NCBI GenBank assembly: GCA_034007705.1
Contig: JAVEQK010000004.1
Span: 117,148 to 181,147 of the forward strand
From: UBA10518 sp022837185
Lineage (GTDB): Bacteria > Desulfobacterota > Desulfobulbia > Desulfobulbales > Desulfobulbaceae
Length of the DNA stretch: 64,000 nt
Direction of reading: 5' to 3'
Shown here: positions 35,597 through 44,828 of the stretch, piece after piece
Layout: every line of letters begins with the position of its first letter
Position numbering within the stretch: the stretch's first letter is position 1
The notes under the pieces: model-generated
Seen by the model: the letters and a program-made list of their open reading frames with translations, nothing else
Told to the model about the DNA's origin: nothing
Database searches by the model: none
Translations under genes and position numbers: made by a program

Positions 35597-36430
35597 ATGG
35601 ATAGCTCACAACTTCTCGGCATTACAACATTCGCTTACTTATTCTCCGCTGCCGCCTACATAGCGCTTCTGGTGTTCCGGGCCCCCAGACTGGGCCTTGT
35701 TGCAACAGCGGCAACGGCGGCGGCTTTGGCGGTCAATACCGCCGGCATCGGTCTCAGGTGGATCGAGTCGCACCAGATGGGGATCGGCTATGCCCCCCTT
35801 TCGAACATGTACGAATCGCTGGTCTTTTTTGCCTGGTCCATTGCCGTGGTCTACCTGTGGCTGGAATTTACCTATAAAAACCGCTTTCTGGGCGCGTTTG
35901 CCATGCCCTTTGCCGCCATCGCCATGGGCCTTGCGGAAATGAAAAACCCGGAAATAAGGCCGCTTGTCCCGGCCCTGCAGAGCAACTGGCTCATCGCCCA
36001 CGTGGTGACCTGCTTTATCGGCTACGCCGCGTTCGCGGTGGCATGCGGCTTCGGCCTTCTCTACCTGCTCAAAAACAGCAGCAGAATGCACAAGGCGGCC
36101 AAACGCTTCCTGGAGCAGTTTCCCTCCATGAAAATCATTGACGCCATCATTCACAAAATTCTCCTCTTCGGTTTTCTCTGGCTGACAGCCGGCATAATCA
36201 CCGGAGCGATCTGGGCCAACTCCGCCTGGGGCACCTATTGGAGCTGGGACCCCAAGGAAACCTGGTCGATCATCACCTGGTTCATCTACGCCGCCGCCCT
36301 GCATTTCCGGTTCACAAAAGGATGGGGCGGACAGAAAATCGCCTGGTTCTCCATCATCGGCTTCGCTTCGGTAATGTTCACCTATTACGGAGTGAATTTC
36401 CTTCTCTCCGGGCTGCACAGCTACGGATAA
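35597..36430 (+). CDS. ccsA: CcsA/ResC-type cytochrome c biogenesis protein
   Basis: 277 aa, about eight membrane helices. The heme-handling WWD motif appears as WGTYWSWDPKETWS, with MYESLVFFAWS earlier. It delivers heme for c-type cytochrome assembly together with CcsB/ResB. No ccsB partner is next to it, so the pair is split or the partner is elsewhere. ATG with AGGTG upstream; a GTG at 35588 is the alternative. Confidence 0.9.
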   Translation: MDSSQLLGITTFAYLFSAAAYIALLVFRAPRLGLVATAATAAALAVNTAGIGLRWIESHQMGIGYAPLSNMYESLVFFAWSIAVVYLWLEFTYKNRFLGAFAMPFAAIAMGLAEMKNPEIRPLVPALQSNWLIAHVVTCFIGYAAFAVACGFGLLYLLKNSSRMHKAAKRFLEQFPSMKIIDAIIHKILLFGFLWLTAGIITGAIWANSAWGTYWSWDPKETWSIITWFIYAAALHFRFTKGWGGQKIAWFSIIGFASVMFTYYGVNFLLSGLHSYG

Positions 36431-36684
36431 TTGACTGGCTGCCTCTGACCTGCCCGCTTGACCGGCAAGAGGAAGGGAACAGAGGGAGGGACACAATCAA
36501 AGGCCGGTCCTGCCGGTCCCGGCCCGACGGATTCACCCGAGGCGAATCTCTCCTCTTGTGCCACTGTCGCACAAATAGTTTGCCTTGGTCAGGACTTTTT
36601 CCTAACCTGAGCAGGAGTAAGGAGAAAACGAGATACCTGTCCTGGCCAAGAGCAAAAGATATCTCCTAACCGTAAGGAGGGGGC

Positions 36685-37215
36685 ATGCTGAGGAGATACG
36701 GATGGGGAACGTGTTCCGCTCTTTTCATCATTTCAGCCATTTTGACAGGAGCATTGCCAGGATTCGGATGGGCGGCCGACCTCCCAGGCTCCAGTGATCA
36801 TCCGCTGATCAAGCGTTGCGGCGGGTCAGAGATTGTGGCCTGCGATTCCAAACGCTTCGAAGTCTATGAACTTCAGACCTCCACCTTCAAGCGCTATGAC
36901 CTGGAGGCAAAGCGGCGGGAGTTCGTTGAGCCGCCCTTGAAGCTCGAAGGCGGCTTGACGCCGATCTGGTATGAATCGCCCGGCGAGGCAAGTCCCACCG
37001 AACTGCTGCGCAACTACCAGAACGAACTCTATGACTCGAACCTTGGGCTTTCCAAACGCCGGGCCGAGGCCGTGGTGTCAGTCCTCTCCGAGGAGTTCGG
37101 AATTGCAGCGGGTCGGCTCACCGCAAACGGGGTTGCCTGTCTTGCCCCGGTGGCGGTCAACACCACGGAAGAGGGTCGAGCCAGGAACCGTCGGGTGGAA
37201 CTGGTACCCCAGTAA
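36685..37215 (+). pseudogene. DUF4892-OmpA protein with internal deletion
   Basis: 176 aa open frame with signal peptide (ending GWAA) and GGAGGG ribosome site. It begins like DUF4892 proteins (DLPGSSDHPLIKRCGGSEIV, then LEGGLTPIWYESPGE) but near residue 110 jumps straight into the second half of an OmpA C-terminal domain (GLSKRRAEAVVSVLSEEFGI; RARNRRVELVPQ). Full-length relatives are, from memory, about twice this size, so about half the DUF4892 domain and the first half of the OmpA fold are missing. The frame is kept, so a stable remnant product is possible. Overlaps the asmA remnant by 1 nt. Confidence 0.65.
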
Positions 37216-37627
37216 TGTCCGGACCTTTAAGAATCATCATCCTTGTTGTCGGCGGGTTCATTACACTCCTTGTCCTGGTTTCTTCTGCCCTGTTTCTTTT
37301 TGTGGATGAGGAGGCCTGCAAGTCCCGCATTGAAACTGCCGCCTCGGAAGGCCTGGGAATGGAAGTCGGTGTCGACGGCAGGCTGAGGGAAGACTCGATT
37401 TCGTCAATGACCGCTTCGATGAGGTGATCGTGGGGCTGATCGATGCCAGGGGCTGCGTGAAGGTAAAGCAAACAATGAACGGCGCCTTCCAGGATCCGGT
37501 GGTGGAGAGGCCTACTATACTCGAATCCCTGACCGGGCCTGCGATCGATTTGTTCATGAAGGGAAAGGACCTTATCGCCGGCGGAGTGTGCGAAGTGTTC
37601 TACGACGGTTCAGTGGCGGCGCCATAA
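37215..37627 (+). pseudogene. asmA remnant (both ends kept, middle deleted, frameshifted)
   Basis: The first 57 codons match the AsmA N-terminus (membrane helix, then FVDEEACKSRIETAASEGLG and VDGRLR). From about 37388, in another frame, the sequence continues as the AsmA C-terminus (RLDFVNDRFDEVIVGLIDAR; ESLTGPAIDLFMKGKDLI; CEVFYDGSV). Several hundred internal residues are missing and the two parts are out of frame, so no AsmA is made. AsmA-type proteins help lipid transfer to the outer membrane. Confidence 0.75.
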
Positions 37628-37638
37628 GATAAGGAGGC

Positions 37639-37704
37639 AAAAAGGAGACAGGTTTATTTTCCTGGATTCTTTGACAAAAAAATAAATTTGTCCCCCCTTT
37701 TCCT
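37639..37704. repeat. Palindromic intergenic repeat, RAYT/REP-like
   Basis: Left arm AAAAAGGAGACAGGTTTATT and right arm AATAAATTTGTCCCCCCTTT are imperfect inverted copies around a short centre. Elements with AAAAGGGGACAGATTTATTT-type arms are, from memory, common around REP-associated tyrosine transposase genes in Deltaproteobacteria. Sits directly behind the deleted asmA remnant. No transposase is nearby. Confidence 0.55.
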
Positions 37705-37794
37705 TTTTCAATGAGAGGTTATCGCGCCTCGGCCATGGCGCCGGCATCGGCGTCCGTCTCGCTTCTGATGGCAATCGCTGGGTTCATGAACGTC

Positions 37795-38706
37795 TCATTT
37801 ATCCTCCCGGCCCAAGTTTGAGCTCACCCCATGCAGGAAGCCATTGTCCGGCAGTGCTTTGATGGTGAAGTCTTGGAGAGGAACCCCGCTTTCCCATTGC
37901 GGCAGTCTGGCCGCCGGACCATCGATCCTCACCAGCGGCGGTTCACGGTCCGCCAGGGCGTTGATCTTGCCCCAGAGAGTTGTGTCTCCCCAGAACTGCG
38001 GAGGCGTGTCAGCGGCCGCCGCGGCTTGGAAGATTTTGTCCGGCGTCTCAAACCCTGCCCGAACCGCGGTCAAGGCAAGATATTCAAGCCGTCCCAGTCC
38101 CGTGACAGGGTCGGGGCGCTCCTGCAGCCATCGGGCAACGGCCGCGGGAACCCAGGGCAGCGGAGCGTCGGTGAGCTGGGACAGCTCGGTCAACCCGCCA
38201 TTGTCCTGGGCCGCAAAAGCCCGGTCCACTCGAACAGCGAACCGGAACTGGGCATCGGTGACGGGCCGCCGATTGCCATACAGGGAGGCCAGGTGATCGG
38301 GCTGCATCTGCCCGAGCCCATGGAACGGCTCGATTCCCGGGAATGCGTCAACACAGAGCAGCTCTACATTTCGCGCACCCTGGCGGAGCAGGCAGGTGAG
38401 GATATGGGTGAGCATGGACTGGTCAAACAGGCAGGCGTCAAACCACAGGACAATATGTCTGTCGGCCGCCGCCTCCGCCAGCCTGCGGTACTGATTGCGC
38501 AGCGTCTCTAAAACAAACCCTTTGTCCAGTCCGCCCCCGGTTACTTCTTCCAGGAAAACCGCCCGGGCGTTGAGGGTTTCTTCGTCGGGCCAACCGGGAC
38601 GCCGGGGACCGTCATACAGAATGTCGTGCCAGACAAACACTTCCCCGGGCAGCCCGGATTCTTCCAGATTTCTTCCCGCAAGGTCGCCGCTCGTTATGTG
38701 GAGCAT
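37795..38706 (-). CDS. DUF1835 domain protein
   Basis: 303 aa, soluble. The start MLHITSGDLAGRNLEESGLP with VFVWHDILYDGP is characteristic of DUF1835, and IVLWFDACLFDQSMLTHIL follows. Function unknown in the family. GGAGG lies 8 nt before ATG 38706, favouring it over ATG 38715. Next on this strand after the MDR reductase (43 nt gap). Confidence 0.83.
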   Translation of the reverse strand: MLHITSGDLAGRNLEESGLPGEVFVWHDILYDGPRRPGWPDEETLNARAVFLEEVTGGGLDKGFVLETLRNQYRRLAEAAADRHIVLWFDACLFDQSMLTHILTCLLRQGARNVELLCVDAFPGIEPFHGLGQMQPDHLASLYGNRRPVTDAQFRFAVRVDRAFAAQDNGGLTELSQLTDAPLPWVPAAVARWLQERPDPVTGLGRLEYLALTAVRAGFETPDKIFQAAAAADTPPQFWGDTTLWGKINALADREPPLVRIDGPAARLPQWESGVPLQDFTIKALPDNGFLHGVSSNLGREDK

Positions 38707-38749
38707 TGAGTCCATCCTCCGTGTCTCCCGCCGTCAGGCGCGCATCGAT

Positions 38750-39757
38750 TCAGATGTCAATGCAGATCTTGCCGAAATGGGCGCCGCTCTCCTCGTAACG
38801 AAAGGCCTCGATCAGATCCTGGAGGGGAAAGGTCCTGTCGATGACCGGCTTCACATTATTGACATCGAGAGCGCGGATCATCTCGATCTGCTGCCTGCGG
38901 TTGCCGACCGTCAGCCCCTGGAGCCTTACTTGCCGGGCCAGCAGCACCGCAGTCGGCACCGGGCCGGAAAAGCCTGTCAAGACGCCGATGAGCGCGATGT
39001 GTCCGCCGACGCGGCAGGCGCTGATCGACTGCGGCAGGGTTTCCGGACCGCCCACTTCGATGACGTGATCAACCCCGCGTCCGCCGGTCCGGTCCAGAAC
39101 CTGCTCCGCCCAGTTCGGATGCTGCCTGTAGTTGATCGTATGGTCGGCGCCCAGGGCGCGGGCACGGGCCAGCTTTTCATCCGACGAGGAAGTGACGATG
39201 GTCATTGCCCCCATCATTTTGGCGAACTGCAGGGCGAAGATCGACACTCCGCCCGTCCCCAGGGTCAATACCGTCTCACCGGCCTTCAAGGGACCATCGC
39301 CGACTAGCGCGCGCCAGGCCGTAAGACCGGCGGTGGTCAAAGTCGCCGCTTCGGCATGGCTGTAACTCCCGGGCGCGAGCGTGAACCAGTTCGCCGGCCG
39401 CACCACCCACTCCCGCGCATAGCCGTCCACGCCGTCGCCGGGGGTCCTGGCGAATCCGGATGATACGGGTTCGCCGTTCTCCCACTCAGGAAAAAAACAG
39501 GAGACAACATGATCGCCGACAGCAAACTCGCTGACGCCTTCCCCGATCCTTTCGACGATTCCCGCTCCATCGGACAGCGGGATCAGTCCGTCGGCGGTGG
39601 GAATCTTCCCCAGGGCGACCAGGTAATCATGATAGTTCAGTGAGCTGGCGTGCAGCCGCACCAGGATTTCGCCCCCCCGGGGCGCACCCGGCCCGTCCAT
39701 GTCGACCATTATCAGGCGGTCGAGCCCGCCGGTTCCCTTACGTTGCATTGCTTTCAT
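38750..39757 (-). CDS. Zinc-less medium-chain dehydrogenase/quinone reductase-like enzyme
   Basis: 335 aa. MDR fold: HASSLNYHDYLVALGKIP, SDGAGIVERIGEGVSEFAVG, LGTGGVSIFALQFAKMMGA (NADPH loop) and GGRGVDHVIEVGGPETLPQS. Catalytic and structural zinc cysteines are missing, so quinone- or enoyl-reductase-like activity is more likely than alcohol dehydrogenase. Substrate unknown. Confidence 0.86.
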   Translation of the reverse strand: MKAMQRKGTGGLDRLIMVDMDGPGAPRGGEILVRLHASSLNYHDYLVALGKIPTADGLIPLSDGAGIVERIGEGVSEFAVGDHVVSCFFPEWENGEPVSSGFARTPGDGVDGYAREWVVRPANWFTLAPGSYSHAEAATLTTAGLTAWRALVGDGPLKAGETVLTLGTGGVSIFALQFAKMMGAMTIVTSSSDEKLARARALGADHTINYRQHPNWAEQVLDRTGGRGVDHVIEVGGPETLPQSISACRVGGHIALIGVLTGFSGPVPTAVLLARQVRLQGLTVGNRRQQIEMIRALDVNNVKPVIDRTFPLQDLIEAFRYEESGAHFGKICIDI

Positions 39758-39796
39758 GACGTGCCTCTTTCAAGGAAATGGTCCAGTCGGCTCCGG

Positions 39797-41026
39797 TTAC
39801 TGTCCGGCCCGTTCCAGGCGCCATATTTCGCCTGCGTCGGTGGCGACATACAACGCCCCGTCCGGTCCCGGAACGAGCGAGCGCATGCGCTCTGCCGGCA
39901 GGTCGGCGACAATGGCTGTTTCGGCCGTCATGCCGTCCGCATCAATCCGCAAAAGCTCTATGCGCGCGCCCCGCAGGAATCCGACCGCCAGCCAGCCTTC
40001 CCAGGCCTTCCACCGGGGTCCGCTCAGAAAGACGCAAGGGCTCATCCCTTCGGATATGCCGCGGTTGTTCCATGATGGCTTGAGTGCGTCGGGAAACCGG
40101 TCCAGATCCGTCATGGGCGTGGGGGTGCCGTCGGGCTTATTGGACGTATATCCGCAATAATCGCTGGCGCACGATACCCCTTTTGTGGGTGCCGGGTCCC
40201 AGCCGCAGTTGCCTCCCGCTGCAAGCGGCGTTACTTCATCGTTATGACCGGGGCCGTGTTCACAGGCAAACGGCCGGCCCGTGCCGGGGTGGAAGGCAAT
40301 GCCCTGCACATTGCGATGCCCATAGGTGTAGATGCGCGGATCGCCTCCGGGTGGGGTATTATTGCCGGCTGCGGCCTTGCCGTCTTGGTCGATCCGCAAT
40401 ACCTTGCCGCCCAGGCGGGAAAGGTCCTGCGGCAGCGGCCCGTTGTGATTGTCTCCGGTGGTGACGTACAGGTAGCCGTCAAACGGGCTGAAGCGAATGC
40501 GGCCTCCGCTGTGTGCTCCCGAGCGGCCCCACCGGTTGAATGATCGTTTGAACGGGATGTCGTCGATAATGTCCTGACGATCGGCGACACCGGTGTAGGC
40601 GTCATCAACGGTGAGGCGCACGACGCGATTGGTTTTGCCCTCGCCGGCATCCGAGGCCATGTAGACGTAGACGCGGCGGTTTTCGGCAAAAGCCGGATCA
40701 AGTGCGACGCCCAGCATGCCGCTTTGCCCCTGGCAGAAAAAATCGCCCGCCTTCAAGGCTGCGCCGGCCGTTCCGAACAGGAGCCGAACCGTCCCATCGA
40801 CGGTGCGCACGGACAGTCCGCGGCATTTTTCCGTGAACAGCATGGCTCCGTCCGGAGCAAAGGCCAGGTCCCACGGATTGTCAAGTCCCGACATCACCAC
40901 CGTGCGGCGTACCTCAAGTTCGCCGTCGTCCGCCAACGTCGGCCGGACGCAGCCGCAATGAACCAGAGCGGCCACGAACATGGCCGCGCATATCATGGAC
41001 AGTACCCTTGCTCTTTTGCGCTTCAT
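39797..41026 (-). CDS. PQQ-dependent sugar dehydrogenase-like (GSDH) secreted protein
   Basis: 409 aa. Signal peptide with Cys residues (AALVHCGCVRP, possibly a lipobox). Six-blade GSDH propeller: GLDNPWDLAFAPDGAMLFTE, GQSGMLGVALDPAF, SGAHSGGRIRFSPFDGYLYV and YGHRNVQGIAFHPGTGRPF. Relatives oxidise aldoses with PQQ in the periplasm. No PQQ biosynthesis genes are here. It follows the N-ATPase operon on the same strand, 68 nt after atpG. Confidence 0.88.
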   Translation of the reverse strand: MKRKRARVLSMICAAMFVAALVHCGCVRPTLADDGELEVRRTVVMSGLDNPWDLAFAPDGAMLFTEKCRGLSVRTVDGTVRLLFGTAGAALKAGDFFCQGQSGMLGVALDPAFAENRRVYVYMASDAGEGKTNRVVRLTVDDAYTGVADRQDIIDDIPFKRSFNRWGRSGAHSGGRIRFSPFDGYLYVTTGDNHNGPLPQDLSRLGGKVLRIDQDGKAAAGNNTPPGGDPRIYTYGHRNVQGIAFHPGTGRPFACEHGPGHNDEVTPLAAGGNCGWDPAPTKGVSCASDYCGYTSNKPDGTPTPMTDLDRFPDALKPSWNNRGISEGMSPCVFLSGPRWKAWEGWLAVGFLRGARIELLRIDADGMTAETAIVADLPAERMRSLVPGPDGALYVATDAGEIWRLERAGQ

Positions 41027-41094
41027 TTCTTCTCCTCCTGAGAATCATGACGGTCCCCTGATTCCTGAAGAGCGGGGCGCTCGCCGTCGGGGGG

Positions 41095-41970
41095 CTACCC
41101 TTCCATGATGGCCTCAAACCCCGACATAATGTCAAACAGTTCGGATGTGATCAGGTTCTGCCGTACTTCCCGGTACGACCCCTGCAGGCGTTCCTTCATT
41201 TCCAGGATATTTTTTTCCGCCGACTGCATCGCCGCCAGCCGGGCCGAATTCTCACTGGCCATGGACTGGGCGAAGGCCCTGAAAAAAGAGGCAAAGAGGT
41301 ACTGGCGGAGAAGATGATCAAACAGCCTCATTTCCGGCAGACCGAGCATGGGGATGCACCTGCTGGGCCAGGGTGTTTCCTTTTTTTCGGCAAGCCATTC
41401 CCGGTCCAGGGGAAGAACTCTGTTCAGGGAAGGGCGGTATCCCATCACCTTCTGCTCCTGCCGGTTATGGATGATATAGAGGACAGCGGTGTTTTTTTCC
41501 TGCTGCCACTGTCCGAAGGTTTCCACAATCCGGTGCATCTGCTCGCTGATGCCGTTGATGCTGCTCGGCAGCGAAAAGAACTCTTCTGCTCCCGGCCCTT
41601 CCTCCAGACCGGAAAGAACTCTTTCCCCGGCAGCCCAGAAAGAGCAGGTCCGGCCCTGTGATTTCAGGTTGTCAGCATGGGCCAGGGCCATATCCAGCAC
41701 AACATCGTTGAATTGGCCGCACATCCCCTGGTCGGACCCCAGAACCAGGCACACGGCTCCCTTATCGGTCCGGCTATGGGGCAGATGAACCCGGTCGCGA
41801 AAGAGCGCCTGCCATCCCTTTTCGACAATCACATAATACTGATCCAGGGCTGCGGCCGCCGATTCGTACTGTCTGATATTCACCGCGGCGAGGCTTTTCA
41901 TGGTTTTGACCACGGAAAGCAGGTCCTGGGAGGTTTGAATCTTTCGCTGCAGGTTTTCCAGGGTTTGCAT
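41095..41970 (-). CDS. atpG: N-type ATP synthase gamma subunit
   Basis: 291 aa. Gamma-subunit start QTLENLQRKIQTSQDLLSVV with VKTMKSLAAVNIRQYE, and end REVRQNLITSELFDIMSGFE. It forms the rotating central stalk. Last gene of the operon and 104 nt after atpA. Confidence 0.93.
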   Translation of the reverse strand: MQTLENLQRKIQTSQDLLSVVKTMKSLAAVNIRQYESAAAALDQYYVIVEKGWQALFRDRVHLPHSRTDKGAVCLVLGSDQGMCGQFNDVVLDMALAHADNLKSQGRTCSFWAAGERVLSGLEEGPGAEEFFSLPSSINGISEQMHRIVETFGQWQQEKNTAVLYIIHNRQEQKVMGYRPSLNRVLPLDREWLAEKKETPWPSRCIPMLGLPEMRLFDHLLRQYLFASFFRAFAQSMASENSARLAAMQSAEKNILEMKERLQGSYREVRQNLITSELFDIMSGFEAIMEG

Positions 41971-42074
41971 ATCTTACCGGTTCATATCAGTCGTTTCTTC
42001 TGGCCGGATACAATAATAGCACCGTAAAACACTATGATGCCATTATTTGTTTTCCTGCGGCCGGGTCCGGCTGT

Positions 42075-43658
42075 TTACTGTGGATTTTTTCGTTTCTTTC
42101 CGGGTTCCCCGCCGCTGCCGGCGGCCTCCAAAGCCTTTTTTTCCTTCCGCAGGCTGCTCATTTTCTCTTCCAGTATTTTCCTGAGCAGGTCCCACACCTC
42201 ATCGTCCTTGCCGGCCTGCTCGACCGCAGCCGCCAGGCCGGTATCCGAACCCAGCAGCTCGACGATCTCTTCTTCCACCCTGCCTGACGCCTCAAGGGGA
42301 AGGTCATCGAACAGTCCGAGGTTAACACCATAGAGAATTGCGATCTGCTCTGCCGCCGTAAGGGACCGAAACTGGTTCTGTTTGAGAAATTCCCGCACTT
42401 TCCTGCCGTGGGCCAGCTTGCCGCGCGTTTCCTCATCAAGCCTGGTGCCGAACCTGGAAAACGATTCCAGCTCCTGGAACTGGGAATAGGACAGCCGCAG
42501 GTCACCCGCCACTTTACGATAGGCAGACAACTGGGCCTTGCCGCCCACCCGAGAAACGGATTTTCCGACCTCGATTGCCGGCAGCTGCCCCTTCTGGAAA
42601 AGATCGGGCGACAGGTAAATCTGGCCGTCGGTGATGGAAATGAGGTTGGTGGGAATATACGCGGAAATATTCTGGGCCTCGGTTTCAATGATCGGCAGGG
42701 CAGTCAGGGAGCCGCCTCCCTGTTCCGGTCGGAGATGGGTGGAGCGCTCCAGCAGCCTTGAATGGATGTAAAAAATGTCGCCGGGGAATGCTTCGCGTCC
42801 GGGCGGCCGCCGCAGGAGCAGGGAAATTTGCCGGTATGCCCGGGCATGACGGGTAATGTCGTCGTAAACAATCAGAACATCACGGCCCTGTTCCATAAAG
42901 AATTCCGCAATGGATGTTGCGGCATAGGGGGCAATATACTGCAGGCCCGGGGGATCATTTCCTTCGGCAACCACAACAACGCTGTACGCCAAGGCATTGT
43001 GACGCCGCAGGTCGTCAATCACCTTGGCAACGCCGGAACTCCGCTGGCCGATGGCGCAGTACACACAGATGATGTTCTTGTCGTGCTGGTTAATGATGGT
43101 GTCGATGGCAACTGCTGTTTTTCCGGTCTGGCGGTCACCCAGGATAAGTTCACGCTGGCCCCGGCCGATGGGGATAAGCGCATCCACCACCTTGATGCCC
43201 GTCTGCAGAGGTTTTTCCACCGGGGCCCGATCCATGATCTCCGGCGCCTCCCGCTGTACCGGCATCCGCAGTTCATCCGGCAGCGGTTCTCCGTCGTCCA
43301 GCGGGTTGCCCATGGGGTCTACGATTCTGCCCAGCAGTTTCTCGTGCACCGGGACTTCGAGAATCCGGCCTGTCCTGGAAACCTCATCACCCGCGCCCAG
43401 GTTTTCGTCGGAGTCCAGCAGGACGATTCCTATCCTGTCCGGAAGGATATCGATCACCATCCCGGTCTTATCCTTTCCCAGGAGCACCAGTTCCTCGGAC
43501 TGCACCCTGTTCAGCCCTTCGGCCCAGACGATGCCCTGGCTTATCCTGCTGATTCGCCCGACTTCCTCGGCGGTCATGGACGGGGCAAACCCCTCCAGAC
43601 GGGCATCTATTCCCGATGCCACCTTTTCAAGGATATTGTCGAGTTCATGCGGACTCAT
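42075..43658 (-). CDS. atpA: N-type ATP synthase alpha subunit
   Basis: About 527 aa. Walker A GDRQTGKTAVAIDTI, VYCAIGQRSSGVAKV and PGREAFPGDIFYIHSRLLER are F1-alpha signatures. The C-terminus has a charged extension (GSGGEPGKKRKNP). Start placed at an ATG with GGGA upstream; it overlaps the atpF end by 14 nt. A further in-frame ATG at 43676 is possible. Confidence 0.95.
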   Translation of the reverse strand: MSPHELDNILEKVASGIDARLEGFAPSMTAEEVGRISRISQGIVWAEGLNRVQSEELVLLGKDKTGMVIDILPDRIGIVLLDSDENLGAGDEVSRTGRILEVPVHEKLLGRIVDPMGNPLDDGEPLPDELRMPVQREAPEIMDRAPVEKPLQTGIKVVDALIPIGRGQRELILGDRQTGKTAVAIDTIINQHDKNIICVYCAIGQRSSGVAKVIDDLRRHNALAYSVVVVAEGNDPPGLQYIAPYAATSIAEFFMEQGRDVLIVYDDITRHARAYRQISLLLRRPPGREAFPGDIFYIHSRLLERSTHLRPEQGGGSLTALPIIETEAQNISAYIPTNLISITDGQIYLSPDLFQKGQLPAIEVGKSVSRVGGKAQLSAYRKVAGDLRLSYSQFQELESFSRFGTRLDEETRGKLAHGRKVREFLKQNQFRSLTAAEQIAILYGVNLGLFDDLPLEASGRVEEEIVELLGSDTGLAAAVEQAGKDDEVWDLLRKILEEKMSSLRKEKKALEAAGSGGEPGKKRKNPQ

Positions 43659-44409
43659 CTGCGTCCCATGTGGCAAGATGCATACTGCTCAGAATTTTTT
43701 CCTCCATCTCCGCCATGTACCGTGTCAGGCTCCATTCAACCTTTCGGTTGTTTCCCGTCAGCATGATGCCGTAGCCGACCTCCGGAACCACATCAAGGAC
43801 CACCTCTGCATCGGGAAAGAGCTCCGCCGCCGCAGCCTTGATTTCGTTCTGCATCTGTTCGCTTAATACAAAGCCGGATATGACCTGCAGCCGGTCTCCC
43901 ATATCGGCATTCCCCTCATTTTTTCGCACCGCTTCGCCAAGTGTATGTCTGAATTTGTCCACAAGACGGGTCTCAAGCTTTTCATCCGCAAGGTCCTGCA
44001 GCGCCTTGGCCGCCGCCCGGAATACCTGGCGGCTCAGGGTAGTTTTCATTTTGCGGATGAAATCATCCTTCTCGCGTTCAAGATTTTCCTGCCAGACATT
44101 TCGTGCCTTCTCCACTTCCTGCCTTGCTTTTTCCATGGCTTCGTCACGCCATTGTTTTATTTCCGCCCTGGCCTCCGCCTGCATCTTTTTCCTGTTGTCT
44201 TCCAGCTCACGATGCTTCTCTGCCAGAACCCGAGCCTCCGCTTCGGCTTTTTTTCGGGCCTCAGCCGCTTCCTGCAGCCGCCCGGCGATTTTCTGCTCCC
44301 GTTCATCCATGGCCCGGAGAATGGGTTTGTACAGAAAACGTTTCAGCAGATAAATGAGGAGGAGAAAGTTGACGATCTGGGCGCCAACGGTAAACCAGTC
44401 AATGAGCAC
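43645..44409 (-). CDS. atpF: N-type ATP synthase b subunit, extended
   Basis: 254 aa, about 90 longer than ordinary b subunits. N-terminal membrane segment WFTVGAQIVNFLLLIYLLKR, then a long Lys/Glu/Ala coiled coil, and a C-terminal part (from about residue 150) that resembles delta in position and may replace it. N-type operons carry no separate delta gene, and none is found here. Confidence 0.92.
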   Translation of the reverse strand: MLIDWFTVGAQIVNFLLLIYLLKRFLYKPILRAMDEREQKIAGRLQEAAEARKKAEAEARVLAEKHRELEDNRKKMQAEARAEIKQWRDEAMEKARQEVEKARNVWQENLEREKDDFIRKMKTTLSRQVFRAAAKALQDLADEKLETRLVDKFRHTLGEAVRKNEGNADMGDRLQVISGFVLSEQMQNEIKAAAAELFPDAEVVLDVVPEVGYGIMLTGNNRKVEWSLTRYMAEMEEKILSSMHLATWDADESA

Positions 44410-44412
44410 GGC

Positions 44413-44691
44413 TCAACCTCCTGCCCGGGACAGAAAATAATTCCAGAAGGGGTTGGCGAAAATAAGGATCATCGAGACAACAAAACAATATATAGCGGTC
44501 GATTCGACCATTGCCAGTCCGACAAACAGCGTCCGGGTGATGGTATTTGTTTCGTCCGGCTGCTGGGCTATTGAGCTCAGGGCCTGCGCCAGGGCGCGGC
44601 CTTCACCGAGTGCCGGCCCGATGGCGCCGATACCGATGGTTATCCCCGCGGTAAATATGGAAGCCACTGCCACCAAGGTCAGATTATCCAT
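44413..44691 (-). CDS. atpE: N-type ATP synthase c subunit with Na+-type ligand set
   Basis: 92 aa hairpin of two helices. Helix 1 has GPALGEGRALAQALSS with Glu30; helix 2 has VGLAMVESTAIYCF with Glu63-Ser64-Thr65 and Tyr68. The ES/T/Y set matches Na+-binding c subunits such as that of Ilyobacter tartaricus, where Gln occupies the Glu30 position; Glu at that position is a known N-type feature. AAAGGAG precedes the ATG. The transported ion (Na+ or H+) is not proven by sequence. Confidence 0.94.
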   Translation of the reverse strand: MDNLTLVAVASIFTAGITIGIGAIGPALGEGRALAQALSSIAQQPDETNTITRTLFVGLAMVESTAIYCFVVSMILIFANPFWNYFLSRAGG

Positions 44692-44828
44692 GGTCGTCTC
44701 CTTTGCATCTTTTTCCTCATCTCTTCCCTGCGGGAAGTTTTTTCCTGTTTCTTGATTTACGGCTCTCAGGATCTTGTCAAATCACTGACGCAACCCTTGC
44801 CGAGCACCGAACACATACCGTTCATGCC

